Positions 47,304 to 57,245 of a DNA stretch of 64,000 nucleotides are shown here, one piece after another (position 1 is the stretch's first letter; the number at the start of each line of letters is the position of its first letter). The stretch is from Roseovarius mucosus (GTDB lineage: Bacteria; Pseudomonadota; Alphaproteobacteria; Rhodobacterales; Rhodobacteraceae): assembly GCF_002080415.1 (NCBI RefSeq), contig NZ_CP020474.1:496001-560000 (forward strand), in the 5' to 3' direction. The position numbers and the translations under genes are program-made. The notes beneath the pieces were generated by a model, which had not been told where the DNA came from, searched no databases, and saw only the letters and a list, made by a program, of their open reading frames with translations.

Positions 47304-48842
47304 ATGACCGATACAATTACGCGCCGCGCCGGTGGCCGCGCTGCCCGCCGTGAGGCCCGTTCCAACCCGCTCGCCGCCAATCTGCGCCCCGTCCATCCGG
47401 GCCAAGAGGGCGGCACCTATCACCCGCTGAGCAAGGCGCAGATGGACCGCATCCACCACGCCGTGCTGGATGCGCTGGAACAGATCGGCCTTGCCGATGC
47501 GCCCCCCTCAGGCGTGGCCTATCTGACAGGGGCCGGCGCGATCCTTGGCTCTGACGGGCGTATCCGGTTCCCACGGGCGCTGATTGAGGACACGATTGCC
47601 AAGGCCAACCGCGAGATCACGCTCTTTGGCCGCGATCCGCGCCACGATATGCTGTTGCAGGGCAACCGCGTGCATTACGGCACCGCCGGGGCGGCGGTGC
47701 ATGTGGTCGAGGTCAACACCCGCACCTACCGCGAAAGCACCGTGCAAGACCTGCATGATGCGGCGCGCATCGCGGACCAACTCGACAATATCCATTTCGT
47801 ACAGCGCCCCATGGTTTGCCGCGATATCGTCGACAACCGCGAGATGGACCTCAACACGCTCTATGCCTGCTGTGCGGGCACCACGAAGCACGTCGGCACC
47901 TCCTTTACCGAGCCGGGATTTGTCGCCGATGCGATCGAGATGTTGCATCTGATCGCAGGCGGTGAGGATAAATGGCGCGAGCGGCCTTTTGTCAGCAACT
48001 CCAACTGCTTTGTCGTACCGCCGATGAAATTCGCCACAGAATCCTGTCTGGTGATGGAGGAGTGTATCCGCTTGGGCATGCCGGTGCTGCTTCTCTCGGC
48101 CGGTCAGGCCGGGGCCACCGCCCCTGCCCCGATTGCCGGGGCGATCGTGCAGGCAACGGCGGAATGTCTGGCGGGCCTCGTCTATGTGAATGCGGTCAAG
48201 CCGGGGTTTCCGGCGATTTTCGGCACCTGGCCCTTTGTCAGCGATCTGCGCACGGGTGCGATGTCCGGGGGATCGGGCGAACAGGCGCTGCTGACGGCAG
48301 GCTGCGCGCAGATGCACAAGTATTACGGCCTTCCCGGTGGCGCGGCGGCGGGCATCGCCGATGCGAAATTGCCCGACATGCAGGCAGGCTGGGAACAGGC
48401 AACCTCGAATGTCATGGCAGGCCTTTCGGGCCTGAACATGGTCTATGAGGCGGCGGGCATGCATGCCTCTTTGCTGGGGTTCTGCCTTGAATCGCTGATC
48501 CTTGGCGATGACCTTATTGGTCAGGCGCTGCGCTGCACGCGCGGCATCGAAGTGGACGAGGACACGCTCAGCCTTGAGGTGATCCGCGCCACCTGCATCG
48601 GTGGCCCCGGTCATTACCTTGGCGCGGAGCAAACGCTGGGGCGGATGCAGACGGATTATCTTTATCCCTGCATCGCCAACCGCTCGTCGCCCAAGGAGTG
48701 GGACGAGTTGGGCAAGCCCGACCTGATCGCCAAAGCCACGGAAAAGAAGCTGAAGATCCTGTCGGAACGGGCGGCTGCCCGGTTTGATCCGGTGACGGAC
48801 GCGGCCATTCGCGAACGGTTCAAGATCCACCTTCCCGCTTGA
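47304..48842 (+). CDS. Trimethylamine methyltransferase (MttB)-family protein, non-pyrrolysine type
   Basis: A 512-residue TIM-barrel methyltransferase of the MttB superfamily (YHPLSKAQMDRIHHAVLDALEQIG, then FGRDPRHDMLLQG; later EQALLTAGCAQMHKYYGLPGG). Members move a methyl group from a quaternary or tertiary amine, such as glycine betaine, to a corrinoid protein. The frame has no internal TAG, so it is a pyrrolysine-free homologue such as glycine-betaine methyltransferases. No corrinoid protein or reductive activase is adjacent. A perfect hairpin terminator follows at 48875. Confidence 0.82.
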   Translation: MTDTITRRAGGRAARREARSNPLAANLRPVHPGQEGGTYHPLSKAQMDRIHHAVLDALEQIGLADAPPSGVAYLTGAGAILGSDGRIRFPRALIEDTIAKANREITLFGRDPRHDMLLQGNRVHYGTAGAAVHVVEVNTRTYRESTVQDLHDAARIADQLDNIHFVQRPMVCRDIVDNREMDLNTLYACCAGTTKHVGTSFTEPGFVADAIEMLHLIAGGEDKWRERPFVSNSNCFVVPPMKFATESCLVMEECIRLGMPVLLLSAGQAGATAPAPIAGAIVQATAECLAGLVYVNAVKPGFPAIFGTWPFVSDLRTGAMSGGSGEQALLTAGCAQMHKYYGLPGGAAAGIADAKLPDMQAGWEQATSNVMAGLSGLNMVYEAAGMHASLLGFCLESLILGDDLIGQALRCTRGIEVDEDTLSLEVIRATCIGGPGHYLGAEQTLGRMQTDYLYPCIANRSSPKEWDELGKPDLIAKATEKKLKILSERAAARFDPVTDAAIRERFKIHLPA

Positions 48843-48874
48843 GAAGTGCCCTGTAGGCCACTGAATAAACAGCA

Positions 48875-48907
48875 AAAACGCGCGCATCGTCGGATTGCGC
48901 GCGTTTT
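48875..48907. terminator. Bidirectional intrinsic terminator between mttB-like gene and che operon
   Basis: AAAACGCGCGCA (48875-48886) and TGCGCGCGTTTT (48896-48907) form a perfect 12-bp stem with a nine-base loop. The A and T runs at the ends make it work in both directions, serving the convergent mttB-like gene and the last gene of the chemotaxis operon. Confidence 0.85.
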
Positions 48908-48973
48908 AACTTTGTGCTGAACCATGGGGGCTGGGCGCGGATATCGCGTCAGGCAGCGCGCCGCCCATCACCC

Positions 48974-50686
48974 TCAAAAGAAGATATCCGCCAATTCGTC
49001 TCCGGGGGCTTGCACCGCGATTTCGGATGCGGAGGCAGGTGTTGCCTCACCTTCGAAAATGCGGTCGTGGATCTCGCGCTCGGCATCCATCGTGTAAATC
49101 GCGTAAAGCTGGCTTAACCGATCCTGTTCAGAGGGCTGCACGTCATACCGGCTTTGATCCGCATTTTCATTTGAAATCAAACCATTGAGGCCTGTAATGA
49201 AAGTGCCGAGCTCTGCCTTGGCCGCGACCAGCGACGATAGCGATGTCTCGCTCGCGTGAAGCGCGATCTTGAGCGCGTCGCCCTTGATGGCACAGCCCTG
49301 TTTGGTCGCAAGAACCGCCTGATCCGTGGCATTCAGCCGCTCGGAAATATCCTGCGCAAATCCCACTGTGCGAGACATTTTGTCATCCGCTGACGACACA
49401 TCGGGCATGGTCGTGGCAGCAAGCGCGCGCGTCGTTGTGGCGATCTGGTCAAAAATCTCGTTGGATATCTTGGTCAGCGACAAGACCTGACGCGAGAGTT
49501 CCTGAAGCGCGCCCGCCTCTGAACCCATGTTGCAACACACAATGAATGTATTGAGGCCAAGCATCCGAATATGATGATCGAGCAGCCCCATTTCAGCCGC
49601 GATGGTCTGGATCGACCCGATATGATCCTGTGTGGTTCGGCCAATCCGGTGCAGAACATCCAGATTTGACTGGCTGGATTGCAGCGCGCTCGACAGCCGG
49701 TTGGCACAGGTGATCATCGCCGAAACCCGCTTTCTCTGGGTGTCATTGGGATCAAGATAGACCTGTTCCGCCGCCCCGAGAACCTGATCGGATTTCCGAC
49801 GTATGGCAGCAAGCCGCAGCAGAACAGACGCGACATCGCGCGCCATTTCATCCCGACTTGCCTCGGCCTGACAAATTGCCAGATAGCCCAGCCCATCGCT
49901 TGCCTCTAGCCGCTCTTGGGCCAGAGCAGCCCCAAGAGAGGCGCGGGCGATCACCTCGACATGCTCCAGCCGCTGGCGAACAGAGTCACCTGTCTGAAGT
50001 TCACCGACGATGGCAGAGATTTCTGCAAAGATGTCCCGCATCCCGGCTTCGATTACAGCATTGCCCGTGGCCAATTCATGCCGGTCCAGTTGAATTTCGC
50101 TGATTTGCGCCTCGAGACCATCAAGCGCCGGCATGACCCTATCCTTCATATCCCGCGAGAGGTTCAAAGAGATCAGATCAAGATCCGCCATCTCGACCTC
50201 GATGATCTCGATATGGGCTTGCAGGGATTTGAGTTGCTCGTCAGCAGAGGCCGCGATGCGGGCCAGCTCGATCGAGAATTCGTCAATCTTGGATTCCTGC
50301 CTTGTCAGCGATTTCCCCAATATCCGCGAAATCGGGGCCGAGGCAGACATCGTGCGAATAACCACGGACAGATGGCTGACATTGCTCTGGATTTTGCGGA
50401 TACCCGCACGCAGGGTTTCGGCCATCTGGACAAAGGCCTGCACATCCCCGCTGATCTCTGCACTGTGCTCGACAGAGTTCAGGCAGAGCATCCGCAGCGT
50501 CTGGGTCTCTTCCGGGCCCAACACCACGCTGAGCCGCGCGAGCACCTCGCGCAGTTGCATAAGGTCCTCCACGCTTGTCCCAAGCCCCTGCCCGGCCCGT
50601 AGAAAGATCGCCTCGATAGTGCCCGTCGCCTTGCGGAGACAGTCGATATAGGCGTTAGACAACAGGGTTCGCATGGCAGGATTCAT
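48974..50686 (-). CDS. Large helical protein of unknown function at the end of the che operon
   Basis: This 570-residue protein is nearly all predicted helix, with MCP-like coiled-coil character (IDEFSIELARIAASADEQLKSL, EMGLLDHHIRMLGLNTFIV) but no HAMP, no signalling-tip hairpin, no transmembrane helix and no signal peptide. The only distinctive feature is the extreme C-terminus GDELADIFF, which resembles the CheY-P-binding tail of CheZ (DDLLDSLGF in E. coli). No CheZ gene is present in this operon. It lies five bases after cheB, so it is co-expressed with the pathway. A phosphatase or CheY-sink function is only a hypothesis. Confidence 0.6.
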   Translation of the reverse strand: MNPAMRTLLSNAYIDCLRKATGTIEAIFLRAGQGLGTSVEDLMQLREVLARLSVVLGPEETQTLRMLCLNSVEHSAEISGDVQAFVQMAETLRAGIRKIQSNVSHLSVVIRTMSASAPISRILGKSLTRQESKIDEFSIELARIAASADEQLKSLQAHIEIIEVEMADLDLISLNLSRDMKDRVMPALDGLEAQISEIQLDRHELATGNAVIEAGMRDIFAEISAIVGELQTGDSVRQRLEHVEVIARASLGAALAQERLEASDGLGYLAICQAEASRDEMARDVASVLLRLAAIRRKSDQVLGAAEQVYLDPNDTQRKRVSAMITCANRLSSALQSSQSNLDVLHRIGRTTQDHIGSIQTIAAEMGLLDHHIRMLGLNTFIVCCNMGSEAGALQELSRQVLSLTKISNEIFDQIATTTRALAATTMPDVSSADDKMSRTVGFAQDISERLNATDQAVLATKQGCAIKGDALKIALHASETSLSSLVAAKAELGTFITGLNGLISNENADQSRYDVQPSEQDRLSQLYAIYTMDAEREIHDRIFEGEATPASASEIAVQAPGDELADIFF

Positions 50687-50691
50687 CCGGT

Positions 50692-51798
50692 CTACCTCGC
50701 ACGCAACTGGTGGGTATTGGCAAAGGCGGAAATTGCGCCCGGAACCTCGGAGAGAGCGACAACGCGCGTCGCAGCCCCCATGCGGATCGCCTCGCGCGGC
50801 ATGCCAAAGACGACGCAGGTTTCTTCGTTCTGCGCCAGGGTCGTGGCCCCCGCCTCGCGCATTTCACGCAACGAGCGCGCGCCGTCATCGCCCATGCCCG
50901 TAAGGATGATCCCGAGCGCGTTATGTCCTGCGGTCTGGGCGGCGGATCGAAACAGAATATCGACCGAGGGACGATGCCGGCAGATATACGGACCATCCAC
51001 GATCTTGACACCATACCCGCGCCCCTGCCGGACCAGCATCATGTGGAAATTCCCCGGCGCGATCAGCACCTCGCCGGGATTGCACAGATCGCCATCGGCC
51101 GCCTCTTTAACGTTGACACGGCACAGCCCGTTCAGACGCCGCGAGAAGGCCGTCGTGAACCCGGCAGGCATATGCTGAACGATCACGACAGGGGGGCATG
51201 TCACCGGCAGATCCACCAGAACCGAGCGGATGGCCTCTGTGCCCCCGGTAGAGGCCCCGATGCAAACGATGGGCGAGGTATGGGCGATGTTTTTGGGCCG
51301 CGCAGGCGGAATCAGAGCATCCGCCAAAAGCTTGGTGCCGGTCTCGCGGGGGGGCGTCACCCTGCGGGCCGCTTTGTGGCCGGATTCCGCAGCCGCGTGG
51401 ATCGCGTCGCAGATGGCGATAGCGGATTCCTGAAAATCCGCATCCGTTTTTGGTGCCGGTTTCGAGACAACCTCGACCGCGCCACTGGCAAGCGCCGTCA
51501 GCGCAAGGTCTGACCCGGCTGCGGCATGGCTGGAACAGATCACCACCGGAATTGGCCGCTGCGCCATGATCTTGCGCAGAAATTCCAGACCGGACATGCG
51601 CGGCAATTCCATATCGAGCAGCATGACATCGGGCAGGCCCGATTGCATTTTTGAAACTGCGATGAACGCATCCGCCGCGGTGCCAAACAGTTTAAGGGTC
51701 GGATCAGTTTCCACAATCCGCATCAGCATGGCCCGCGCCGAGGCGGAATCGTCAACGATCAAGACCGAAATCTGAGGTTTGCAGGCTATGTCCAGCAT
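50692..51798 (-). CDS. cheB: Chemotaxis response regulator protein-glutamate methylesterase CheB
   Basis: It removes methyl groups from (and deamidates) chemoreceptor glutamates, giving adaptation. The 368-residue protein has an N-terminal receiver (VDDS at 15-18, phosphoacceptor Asp62 in LLDMELP) and the C-terminal methylesterase with the Ser183 (GASTGG), His209 (VQHMP) and Asp305 (TGMGDDGA) triad. It starts six bases after cheR. Its activity should be controlled by phosphorylation from the CheA of the same operon. Confidence 0.95.
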   Translation of the reverse strand: MLDIACKPQISVLIVDDSASARAMLMRIVETDPTLKLFGTAADAFIAVSKMQSGLPDVMLLDMELPRMSGLEFLRKIMAQRPIPVVICSSHAAAGSDLALTALASGAVEVVSKPAPKTDADFQESAIAICDAIHAAAESGHKAARRVTPPRETGTKLLADALIPPARPKNIAHTSPIVCIGASTGGTEAIRSVLVDLPVTCPPVVIVQHMPAGFTTAFSRRLNGLCRVNVKEAADGDLCNPGEVLIAPGNFHMMLVRQGRGYGVKIVDGPYICRHRPSVDILFRSAAQTAGHNALGIILTGMGDDGARSLREMREAGATTLAQNEETCVVFGMPREAIRMGAATRVVALSEVPGAISAFANTHQLRAR

Positions 51799-51804
51799 CG
51801 CGGT

Positions 51805-52647
51805 CTACTCTTTTTGAAACACAGCCGTGGCAAGCTGCTTAAGATTGGGTTGTTTCACGGTCATGGATTCAGAATGTCCAACCACCAGATACCCTTGCGG
51901 TGTCAGGTGGCGGGCCAGCCGGGCGATCACCCTGGCTTGGTCCTCGGGCTCAAAGTAGATGAGCACGTTGCGCAGGAATATGATGTCCACGTCCTGATCC
52001 ACGGGATAAGTGTCATCCATAAGGTTGAGATGAGTAAAGTTAGCCTTGCTTCTCAAGGCTGGCACAATCCGTGCCATCCCACGCATATCTTCGGAGTGAC
52101 CTTGCATAACATACCGTTTGCGCAGGGCAGAGGGCACAGGCGCGAGGGCCTCTGTCGTGTAAATCGCGCGCTTGGCGGCCTCGACCATGCGGGTGGAAAT
52201 ATCCGTGCCGAGGATGGCGTATTGAAACCCGGCCCCGTTGCGCACGGCTTCTTCCAGCAGCATAGCCGTCGTATAGGCCTCGGACCCATCCGAACAGGCC
52301 GCACTCCAGAACTTGACATCGACAGGTTTGTTGAGCCGCTGCTTGCGCCGCAAAATCTCGGGCAGCATGTCATTCATGAGGCAACGGAAATGGGCCGGTT
52401 CCCGAAAGAAATCGGTCTTGTTGGTCGTGATGAGATCAATGACATCATCACGCTCCGCACCAAACCCGCCGTCCTCAAAGAGGTGGCGGTAATAGTCCTC
52501 TAGTGAGTTGAAACCAAGGCTCTGCACACGGCGGCGAAGGCGACTTTCGATCATCACCTTTTTACCAGACGGCAGTTTGATCCCGGTTTCGCGGGAAATC
52601 ACCTCTGCAAAGTGGTCGTGATAGGATTTGGCACGGGACAGGCTCAT
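51805..52647 (-). CDS. cheR: Chemotaxis protein methyltransferase CheR
   Basis: It methylates receptor glutamates with SAM. The 280-residue protein has the N-terminal four-helix CheR_N part (ISRETGIKLPSGKKVMIESRLRRR) and the SAM domain (KFWSAACSDGSEAYTTAMLL, then NVLIYFEPEDQARVI). No TPR extension is present. Its ATG overlaps the stop of the upstream cheW (ATGA), so translation is coupled. Confidence 0.95.
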   Translation of the reverse strand: MSLSRAKSYHDHFAEVISRETGIKLPSGKKVMIESRLRRRVQSLGFNSLEDYYRHLFEDGGFGAERDDVIDLITTNKTDFFREPAHFRCLMNDMLPEILRRKQRLNKPVDVKFWSAACSDGSEAYTTAMLLEEAVRNGAGFQYAILGTDISTRMVEAAKRAIYTTEALAPVPSALRKRYVMQGHSEDMRGMARIVPALRSKANFTHLNLMDDTYPVDQDVDIIFLRNVLIYFEPEDQARVIARLARHLTPQGYLVVGHSESMTVKQPNLKQLATAVFQKE

Positions 52648-53156
52648 GTCAGCGTAAACTCTTCTGAAGTCTCGATCGCGCGTTGAGACGCGAATTCTGG
52701 GGTCTTGCGCCGGACACCCTCGCTAAAGAGCTTTTCGAGGTTGAGAATGCAGACAAAGGTGCCGTTGCGGCGCCCGATACCCGTCAGCACATTTTCATCC
52801 CAAGTGGTGATGCCCGCATCGGCAGGGGATTTGATCCCGCCCGCGTCCAGCTCTGTTACTTCGATCACCCGCTCGGTTTTAAGACCGACGGTCGCGCCAT
52901 GTTGGCCATTCACAAGGCTGAGGATAAGAATGCGCGTCTCGGATGTGTCCTCGGTCGGCCCTCGGGACAAGAGCTCTGAGAGGTCTGTGACGGCGATACT
53001 CTCGCCGCGCACGTCAATCAGACCCAAAAGTTCTGCCGGGCTATTTGGCAGCGGAGCAATCGGTTGCGTGTCAAGGATCTGCCGCACCCGGTTTACAGGG
53101 ACAGCAAAGAGCGATCCGCTCGATTGAAAAGTTACGACTTGGGTGTTCTCGTTCAT
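52644..53156 (-). CDS. cheW: CheW-family chemotaxis coupling protein (copy 2)
   Basis: It bridges receptor and CheA. From the ATG at 53156 (GAGG upstream, 11 bases after the MCP stop) the protein has 170 residues, a normal CheW length; the longer frame would run into the MCP gene. The fold is visible as FQSSGSLFAVPVNRVRQIL, LLGLIDVRGESIAVTDLSELL and GLKTERVIEVTEL. The operon holds two CheW proteins, so receptor arrays may mix them. It is directly followed by cheR with overlap. Confidence 0.9.
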   Translation of the reverse strand: MNENTQVVTFQSSGSLFAVPVNRVRQILDTQPIAPLPNSPAELLGLIDVRGESIAVTDLSELLSRGPTEDTSETRILILSLVNGQHGATVGLKTERVIEVTELDAGGIKSPADAGITTWDENVLTGIGRRNGTFVCILNLEKLFSEGVRRKTPEFASQRAIETSEEFTLT

Positions 53157-53166
53157 TGCACCAACC

Positions 53167-54822
53167 TCACGCTGCATCGCGCGATGCAAAGCCATGATCG
53201 AGATCATCCTTGTTCGCACCGTGATTGAAAGAAAAGCCGCCTGAGGTCCGCGAGGATTTGCTCGAGCTGGCTTGGACTGCTCGGGTGGCAGGACGGGCCG
53301 GGACAGGGTTTTCCTGCACAGCCGCAGCCTTTTCTGCCAAGACAAAGTAGGACACCGCAACCTGCAACTGTTCGGATTGGGTCGACAGTTCTTCGGCTGT
53401 GGCAGATAGCTCCTCAGCCGCCGAGGTGTTCTCTTGTGTCACCTTGTCGAGTTGCTGGATGGCTAGATTAACCTGCGTGGCACCGGCAGCCAGTTCCTGC
53501 GAGGCCGAAGAGATTTCACTGACAAGCAGCGATGTACGTTCGATATCGGGCACAAGACCTTGGAGCATCGACCCGGCATTCTCGGCTGACCGAACCGTGG
53601 TCGCCGACAGGGCAGAGATTTCCGCCGCTGCTGTCTGACTGCGTTCGGCCAGTTTGCGCACTTCAGCCGCGACAACCGCAAAGCCGCGCCCATGTTCGCC
53701 AGCACGCGCCGCCTCGACCGCAGCGTTGAGCGCCAGAAGGTCGGTTTGACGCGCAATCTCTTGCACAACAATGATCCGGTTGGCGATATCCTGCATGGCG
53801 GTGACGGCTTCGGCCACGGCCTTGCCACTCTCGCGGGCATCCTGCGCGGATTTGACGGCCATACGCTCGGTTTCAGCGGCGTTTTCCGCACTCTGCTTGA
53901 TATTGGCCGACATCTGCTCGACCGAGGACGACGCCTCTTCGGTGGACGAGGCCTGCTCGGTGGCCCCTTGCGACAATTCCTCGGATGTGGCGGCCATTTG
54001 CTGACTGCCCGAGGCCACGTTGCGGATGGCGGATGTGACATCCCCCACAACATCGCGCAGCTTGGCAACCATCGTATTGACCGACTGAAGAAGATCGCTG
54101 ACCTCGTCATTGCCGCGAATGGCCACGGTTCTGGTCAAGTCGCCCGCGGCGACCCGACCCGTGATGGCGATAGCGCTTTTAAGCCCCTTGGAGATCGAGA
54201 GCGTGACCCAAGCGCCCGCACCAACACCGATCACGATGGAGGCGGACATCAGCAACATCAGGATGTTGCGGGACGTGCTGAATTGCTCGTTGGTTTGCAC
54301 CACGACCTCTGCCACGCCATCCGTGTTCATCTTGCTGATCTTGTCCAGAACGCCCTGCATCTCGCGCCCTCGTTGCACACCCTCGGATTGGAGGTAGCGG
54401 GCGGCCTCTGACTGCTGGTTCATGTCCTTCATGGACATGGCTTTGGCGTAGACACTCAAAAGCTCCGCCTCGACCTTGGTGTAATCGTCCAACAAGGTCC
54501 GACCTTCGGGGCTGGCAATCGCAAAGAGCTTGTCGAAAAGCACCACCTTCTTGTCTATGGCAGCCTTGATCGTTTTCTGAAGGTCACGTTTATCAAGGGC
54601 AGAGTCGGCCAAGAGATAGGAACGAATATCACGCTGCATTTGAACTTGCTCGGTGATCAGCGCCTCTGATGCCATCACACGAGCGACATTCTCGTTCATG
54701 ATGTTATTCAGGCTGTGATTGAACTCTGCCATATCCTTCAATGCCAGGATCATGGCACATCCAGCCATGCCCAGAACCAATAGGAATGTCGCGGTCAGTT
54801 TTGCCTTTATTGTCAGTCTCAT
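53167..54822 (-). CDS. Methyl-accepting chemotaxis protein, membrane-bound
   Basis: This 551-residue receptor has a first transmembrane helix at about 8-29, a helical periplasmic domain to about 186 (resembling four-helix-bundle sensors), a second helix at about 187-209, HAMP to about 262 and a cytoplasmic signalling domain. The signalling tip [21 protein letters not shown] is canonical. It lacks the C-terminal NWETF-type pentapeptide; instead it ends [13 protein letters not shown], a tail nearly shared with the second MCP ([13 protein letters not shown]). It lies between the two cheW genes. The ligand cannot be read. Confidence 0.92.
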   Translation of the reverse strand: MRLTIKAKLTATFLLVLGMAGCAMILALKDMAEFNHSLNNIMNENVARVMASEALITEQVQMQRDIRSYLLADSALDKRDLQKTIKAAIDKKVVLFDKLFAIASPEGRTLLDDYTKVEAELLSVYAKAMSMKDMNQQSEAARYLQSEGVQRGREMQGVLDKISKMNTDGVAEVVVQTNEQFSTSRNILMLLMSASIVIGVGAGAWVTLSISKGLKSAIAITGRVAAGDLTRTVAIRGNDEVSDLLQSVNTMVAKLRDVVGDVTSAIRNVASGSQQMAATSEELSQGATEQASSTEEASSSVEQMSANIKQSAENAAETERMAVKSAQDARESGKAVAEAVTAMQDIANRIIVVQEIARQTDLLALNAAVEAARAGEHGRGFAVVAAEVRKLAERSQTAAAEISALSATTVRSAENAGSMLQGLVPDIERTSLLVSEISSASQELAAGATQVNLAIQQLDKVTQENTSAAEELSATAEELSTQSEQLQVAVSYFVLAEKAAAVQENPVPARPATRAVQASSSKSSRTSGGFSFNHGANKDDLDHGFASRDAA

Positions 54823-54840
54823 GATGTAACCTTTGAAAAA

Positions 54841-55323
54841 CTAGAGAGCGTTGGCTGTCGCGATATGTGCGGCAAAGATGTTGTTGAGGTCCGGCAGGAT
54901 GGTGATGCCTTCGGGGCCTTGGACGAGGCCCCGCACATAATCGGCAGGCCAGATCGTGCCCGTGGGTGGCAGGGGTTCGATGCGATCACAGTCGATCGTC
55001 ACCACTTCGCGCACCTCGTCGGCGGAGACACCGACGGTGATCAGTTCGTTTTCAATCGGCATTTGCAGAACCAGAACGCGCGTGTTTTCATCGACAGGGG
55101 GCGTGGGAATGCTAAAGATCACGCGCAGATCGGCCAGAGGCACGACCCCGCCCCGCACATTGATGACCCCCTGCGCGAACGCCCCGCCATGGGGCACGCG
55201 GGTAACGGGAATTGGCGAGAGAATTTCCAGAACAGCACTGGTCTCAATCGCGAAAATTCGCTCTCCAAGGCGCAGGGCAACCACTGTCAGGGTCTTGGCC
55301 GATCTGTTGAGGTCTTTGGTCAT
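54841..55323 (-). CDS. cheW: CheW-family chemotaxis coupling protein (copy 1)
   Basis: The 160-residue product has the CheW fold (LRLGERIFAIETSAVLEIL, GVINVRGGVVPLADLR, GVSADEVREVVTID). It overlaps cheA by four bases (ATGA), so it is probably translated in step with the kinase. It is less like the second CheW of this operon in its loops than is usual for recent duplicates. It should link CheA to the MCP encoded immediately downstream. Confidence 0.9.
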   Translation of the reverse strand: MTKDLNRSAKTLTVVALRLGERIFAIETSAVLEILSPIPVTRVPHGGAFAQGVINVRGGVVPLADLRVIFSIPTPPVDENTRVLVLQMPIENELITVGVSADEVREVVTIDCDRIEPLPPTGTIWPADYVRGLVQGPEGITILPDLNNIFAAHIATANAL

Positions 55324-57245
55324 GCTGCTTTCTCGATTTTTCTGAGGTCGGTCCGGGCAAGCTCCACAAGATTGCCAACTTCAAGCACCAGAGCGACCGA
55401 GCCATCCCCAAGTATCGTCGCCCCAGAGATGGATTTGACGCCCGCGTGCAGGCGCGACATCTGTTTGACGACAGTTTGATTGGTGCCAAGGATGCGGTCG
55501 ACCGCCAGCCCGACACGCAGGCTGGCCGCAGAGACCACGATCACATTCTGCAAGGTGTTGCGTTCCTCGGCACAGTCCAAAAGCGTTCGGAGCCGCAGGA
55601 AAGGCACCAGAGAATCGCGTATCTGCAAAAAGCTAGAGATGGTGTCCGCCCCAGCATCGCTTGCGGGCAGTTCCACGATCTCTTGCACCGCCGCCATCGG
55701 AATGATGTAGCGATCGCCACCCACCTCGACGAGAAGCCCGTCGATGATCGACAGCGTGAGCGGCAAGCGCAGGGTTAAGGTTGTGCCATGGCCCGGCTCG
55801 GACGAAATCACGATCCGGCCTCTCAGACCTTCGACCGTGCGTTTGACCACATCCATGCCAACCCCGCGCCCCGAAAGCTCTGTGACTTTGGCCGCTGTGG
55901 AAAATCCCGGCTCGAGGATAAGCGCGAACAGCTCGGCCTCGGACGGCGTGGCGTCCGGCGTGAGCAACCCTTGATCAATGGCCCGTGCCCGCAGCTTGTT
56001 GCGATCCAGACCGCGCCCGTTGTCCTTGACCGAAATCACCACCTCGGCCCCCAGATGTTCGGCGCTAAGCTCGATAGTCCCGCAATCCGGTTTGCCAGCG
56101 GCGGCGCGCGCCTCATCGGTTTCTAGCCCATGATCAATCGCGTTGCGGATGATATGCACCAGCGGATCACCCAGCCGTTCGATCACGGTTTTATCAAGTT
56201 CGGTATCCGCCCCGGTGACAACAAAATTGACCGTTTTGCCCAAACCTTCGGAAAGGTCATGCACAAGGCGGCGGAACCGGCCGATGATCGAGCTGATGGG
56301 AACCATGCGGATGCTCATGGTGGTGTCGCGCATCCGGGCAGAGAGGCGCTGAATATCCTCGGCGGCAGCCATGATCGAAGGATCTTTGCTGCTGTTGGCC
56401 AGAGCGCTCAGGCGGGCCTCGGCGATGACCAACTCGCCCACCTGATCCATCAACTCGTCCAGACGCTCGGCAGGCACGCGCATCGTCGCACTTTGCTGGG
56501 CAGGTTGAGGGCCGGTCGGCGCAGCCTCGGTAGGTTGCGCAGCAACGGCGACATCCGCCACAGGCGCCGCAAGATTGACGAGGTTGAACTCCATGTTGCC
56601 CTCATGGAACATGAAAACGCTCTTGATGTCGTCCTCAGGGGCCGCAGCGGGCAGATCCATGGACCATCCCAATAGGCAGGCCTGCGCCTCGATCCGGTCC
56701 AGAGACGGAATGCGACGGATGTCCGCCACAAGGTTGGTGGCCCCCAGCCCGCGCAACTCGTCCAAGAGCACCTCAGGCCGCGCGCCAAGAGCCAAGGCAT
56801 CCGAGGCCAGCCGAAAATCCAACCGCCATCCGGCGTCAGAAGATGTCTCCGCGAGGGGGTCGCCAAGCGCCTTGTCGGGGCTTACGGCCTGCTCAAGATC
56901 GTCCAGGATCGCCTGACGTGCGGGGGTCAAGGCGGCCTCTCCGGCCAAATAGCCCTTGATCTCATCTGCAGCGCGCAGCGCCACGCGGATCAGCGAGGCA
57001 CTGACCTTGATCTCACCCGAGCGGATCTTTTCAAACGCGGTTTCGAATTTGTGGATGAAAGCGGCAAGTTCCGTAAACCCGAACATCGCACCGGACCCCT
57101 TGATCGTATGCAAATCCCGAAAGGCCGCGTTGATCAGGTCCATGTTGTTCGGGTCAGCTTGTAGCCTCAGCAGGCCCTGTTCAAGGCTTTCAAGAAGCTC
57201 TCTGGCCTCTTCAAGAAAGACCGCAGAAATGTCATTGTCCATCAT
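55320..57245 (-). CDS. cheA: Chemotaxis histidine kinase CheA
   Basis: A 641-residue kinase: P1/Hpt with the phosphorylated His46 in LHTIKGSG; then a domain of about 90 residues around 140-230 (WRLDFRLASDALALG, then LDRIEAQACLLGW) in place of a canonical CheY-binding P2; P3 dimerisation near 260-330 (AERLDELMDQVGELV); the ATP domain with N box HIIRNAIDHGLE, DNGRGLD and GRGVGMDVVK; and a C-terminal CheW-like P5 domain. It phosphorylates the CheY and CheB of the operon. Both ends overlap neighbours by four bases. Confidence 0.95.
   Translation of the reverse strand: MMDNDISAVFLEEARELLESLEQGLLRLQADPNNMDLINAAFRDLHTIKGSGAMFGFTELAAFIHKFETAFEKIRSGEIKVSASLIRVALRAADEIKGYLAGEAALTPARQAILDDLEQAVSPDKALGDPLAETSSDAGWRLDFRLASDALALGARPEVLLDELRGLGATNLVADIRRIPSLDRIEAQACLLGWSMDLPAAAPEDDIKSVFMFHEGNMEFNLVNLAAPVADVAVAAQPTEAAPTGPQPAQQSATMRVPAERLDELMDQVGELVIAEARLSALANSSKDPSIMAAAEDIQRLSARMRDTTMSIRMVPISSIIGRFRRLVHDLSEGLGKTVNFVVTGADTELDKTVIERLGDPLVHIIRNAIDHGLETDEARAAAGKPDCGTIELSAEHLGAEVVISVKDNGRGLDRNKLRARAIDQGLLTPDATPSEAELFALILEPGFSTAAKVTELSGRGVGMDVVKRTVEGLRGRIVISSEPGHGTTLTLRLPLTLSIIDGLLVEVGGDRYIIPMAAVQEIVELPASDAGADTISSFLQIRDSLVPFLRLRTLLDCAEERNTLQNVIVVSAASLRVGLAVDRILGTNQTVVKQMSRLHAGVKSISGATILGDGSVALVLEVGNLVELARTDLRKIEKAA

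Noticed and set aside
47508..48887. 459-codon minus-strand frame
   Set aside because: Antisense shadow of the MttB-family gene and runs into its terminator hairpin.
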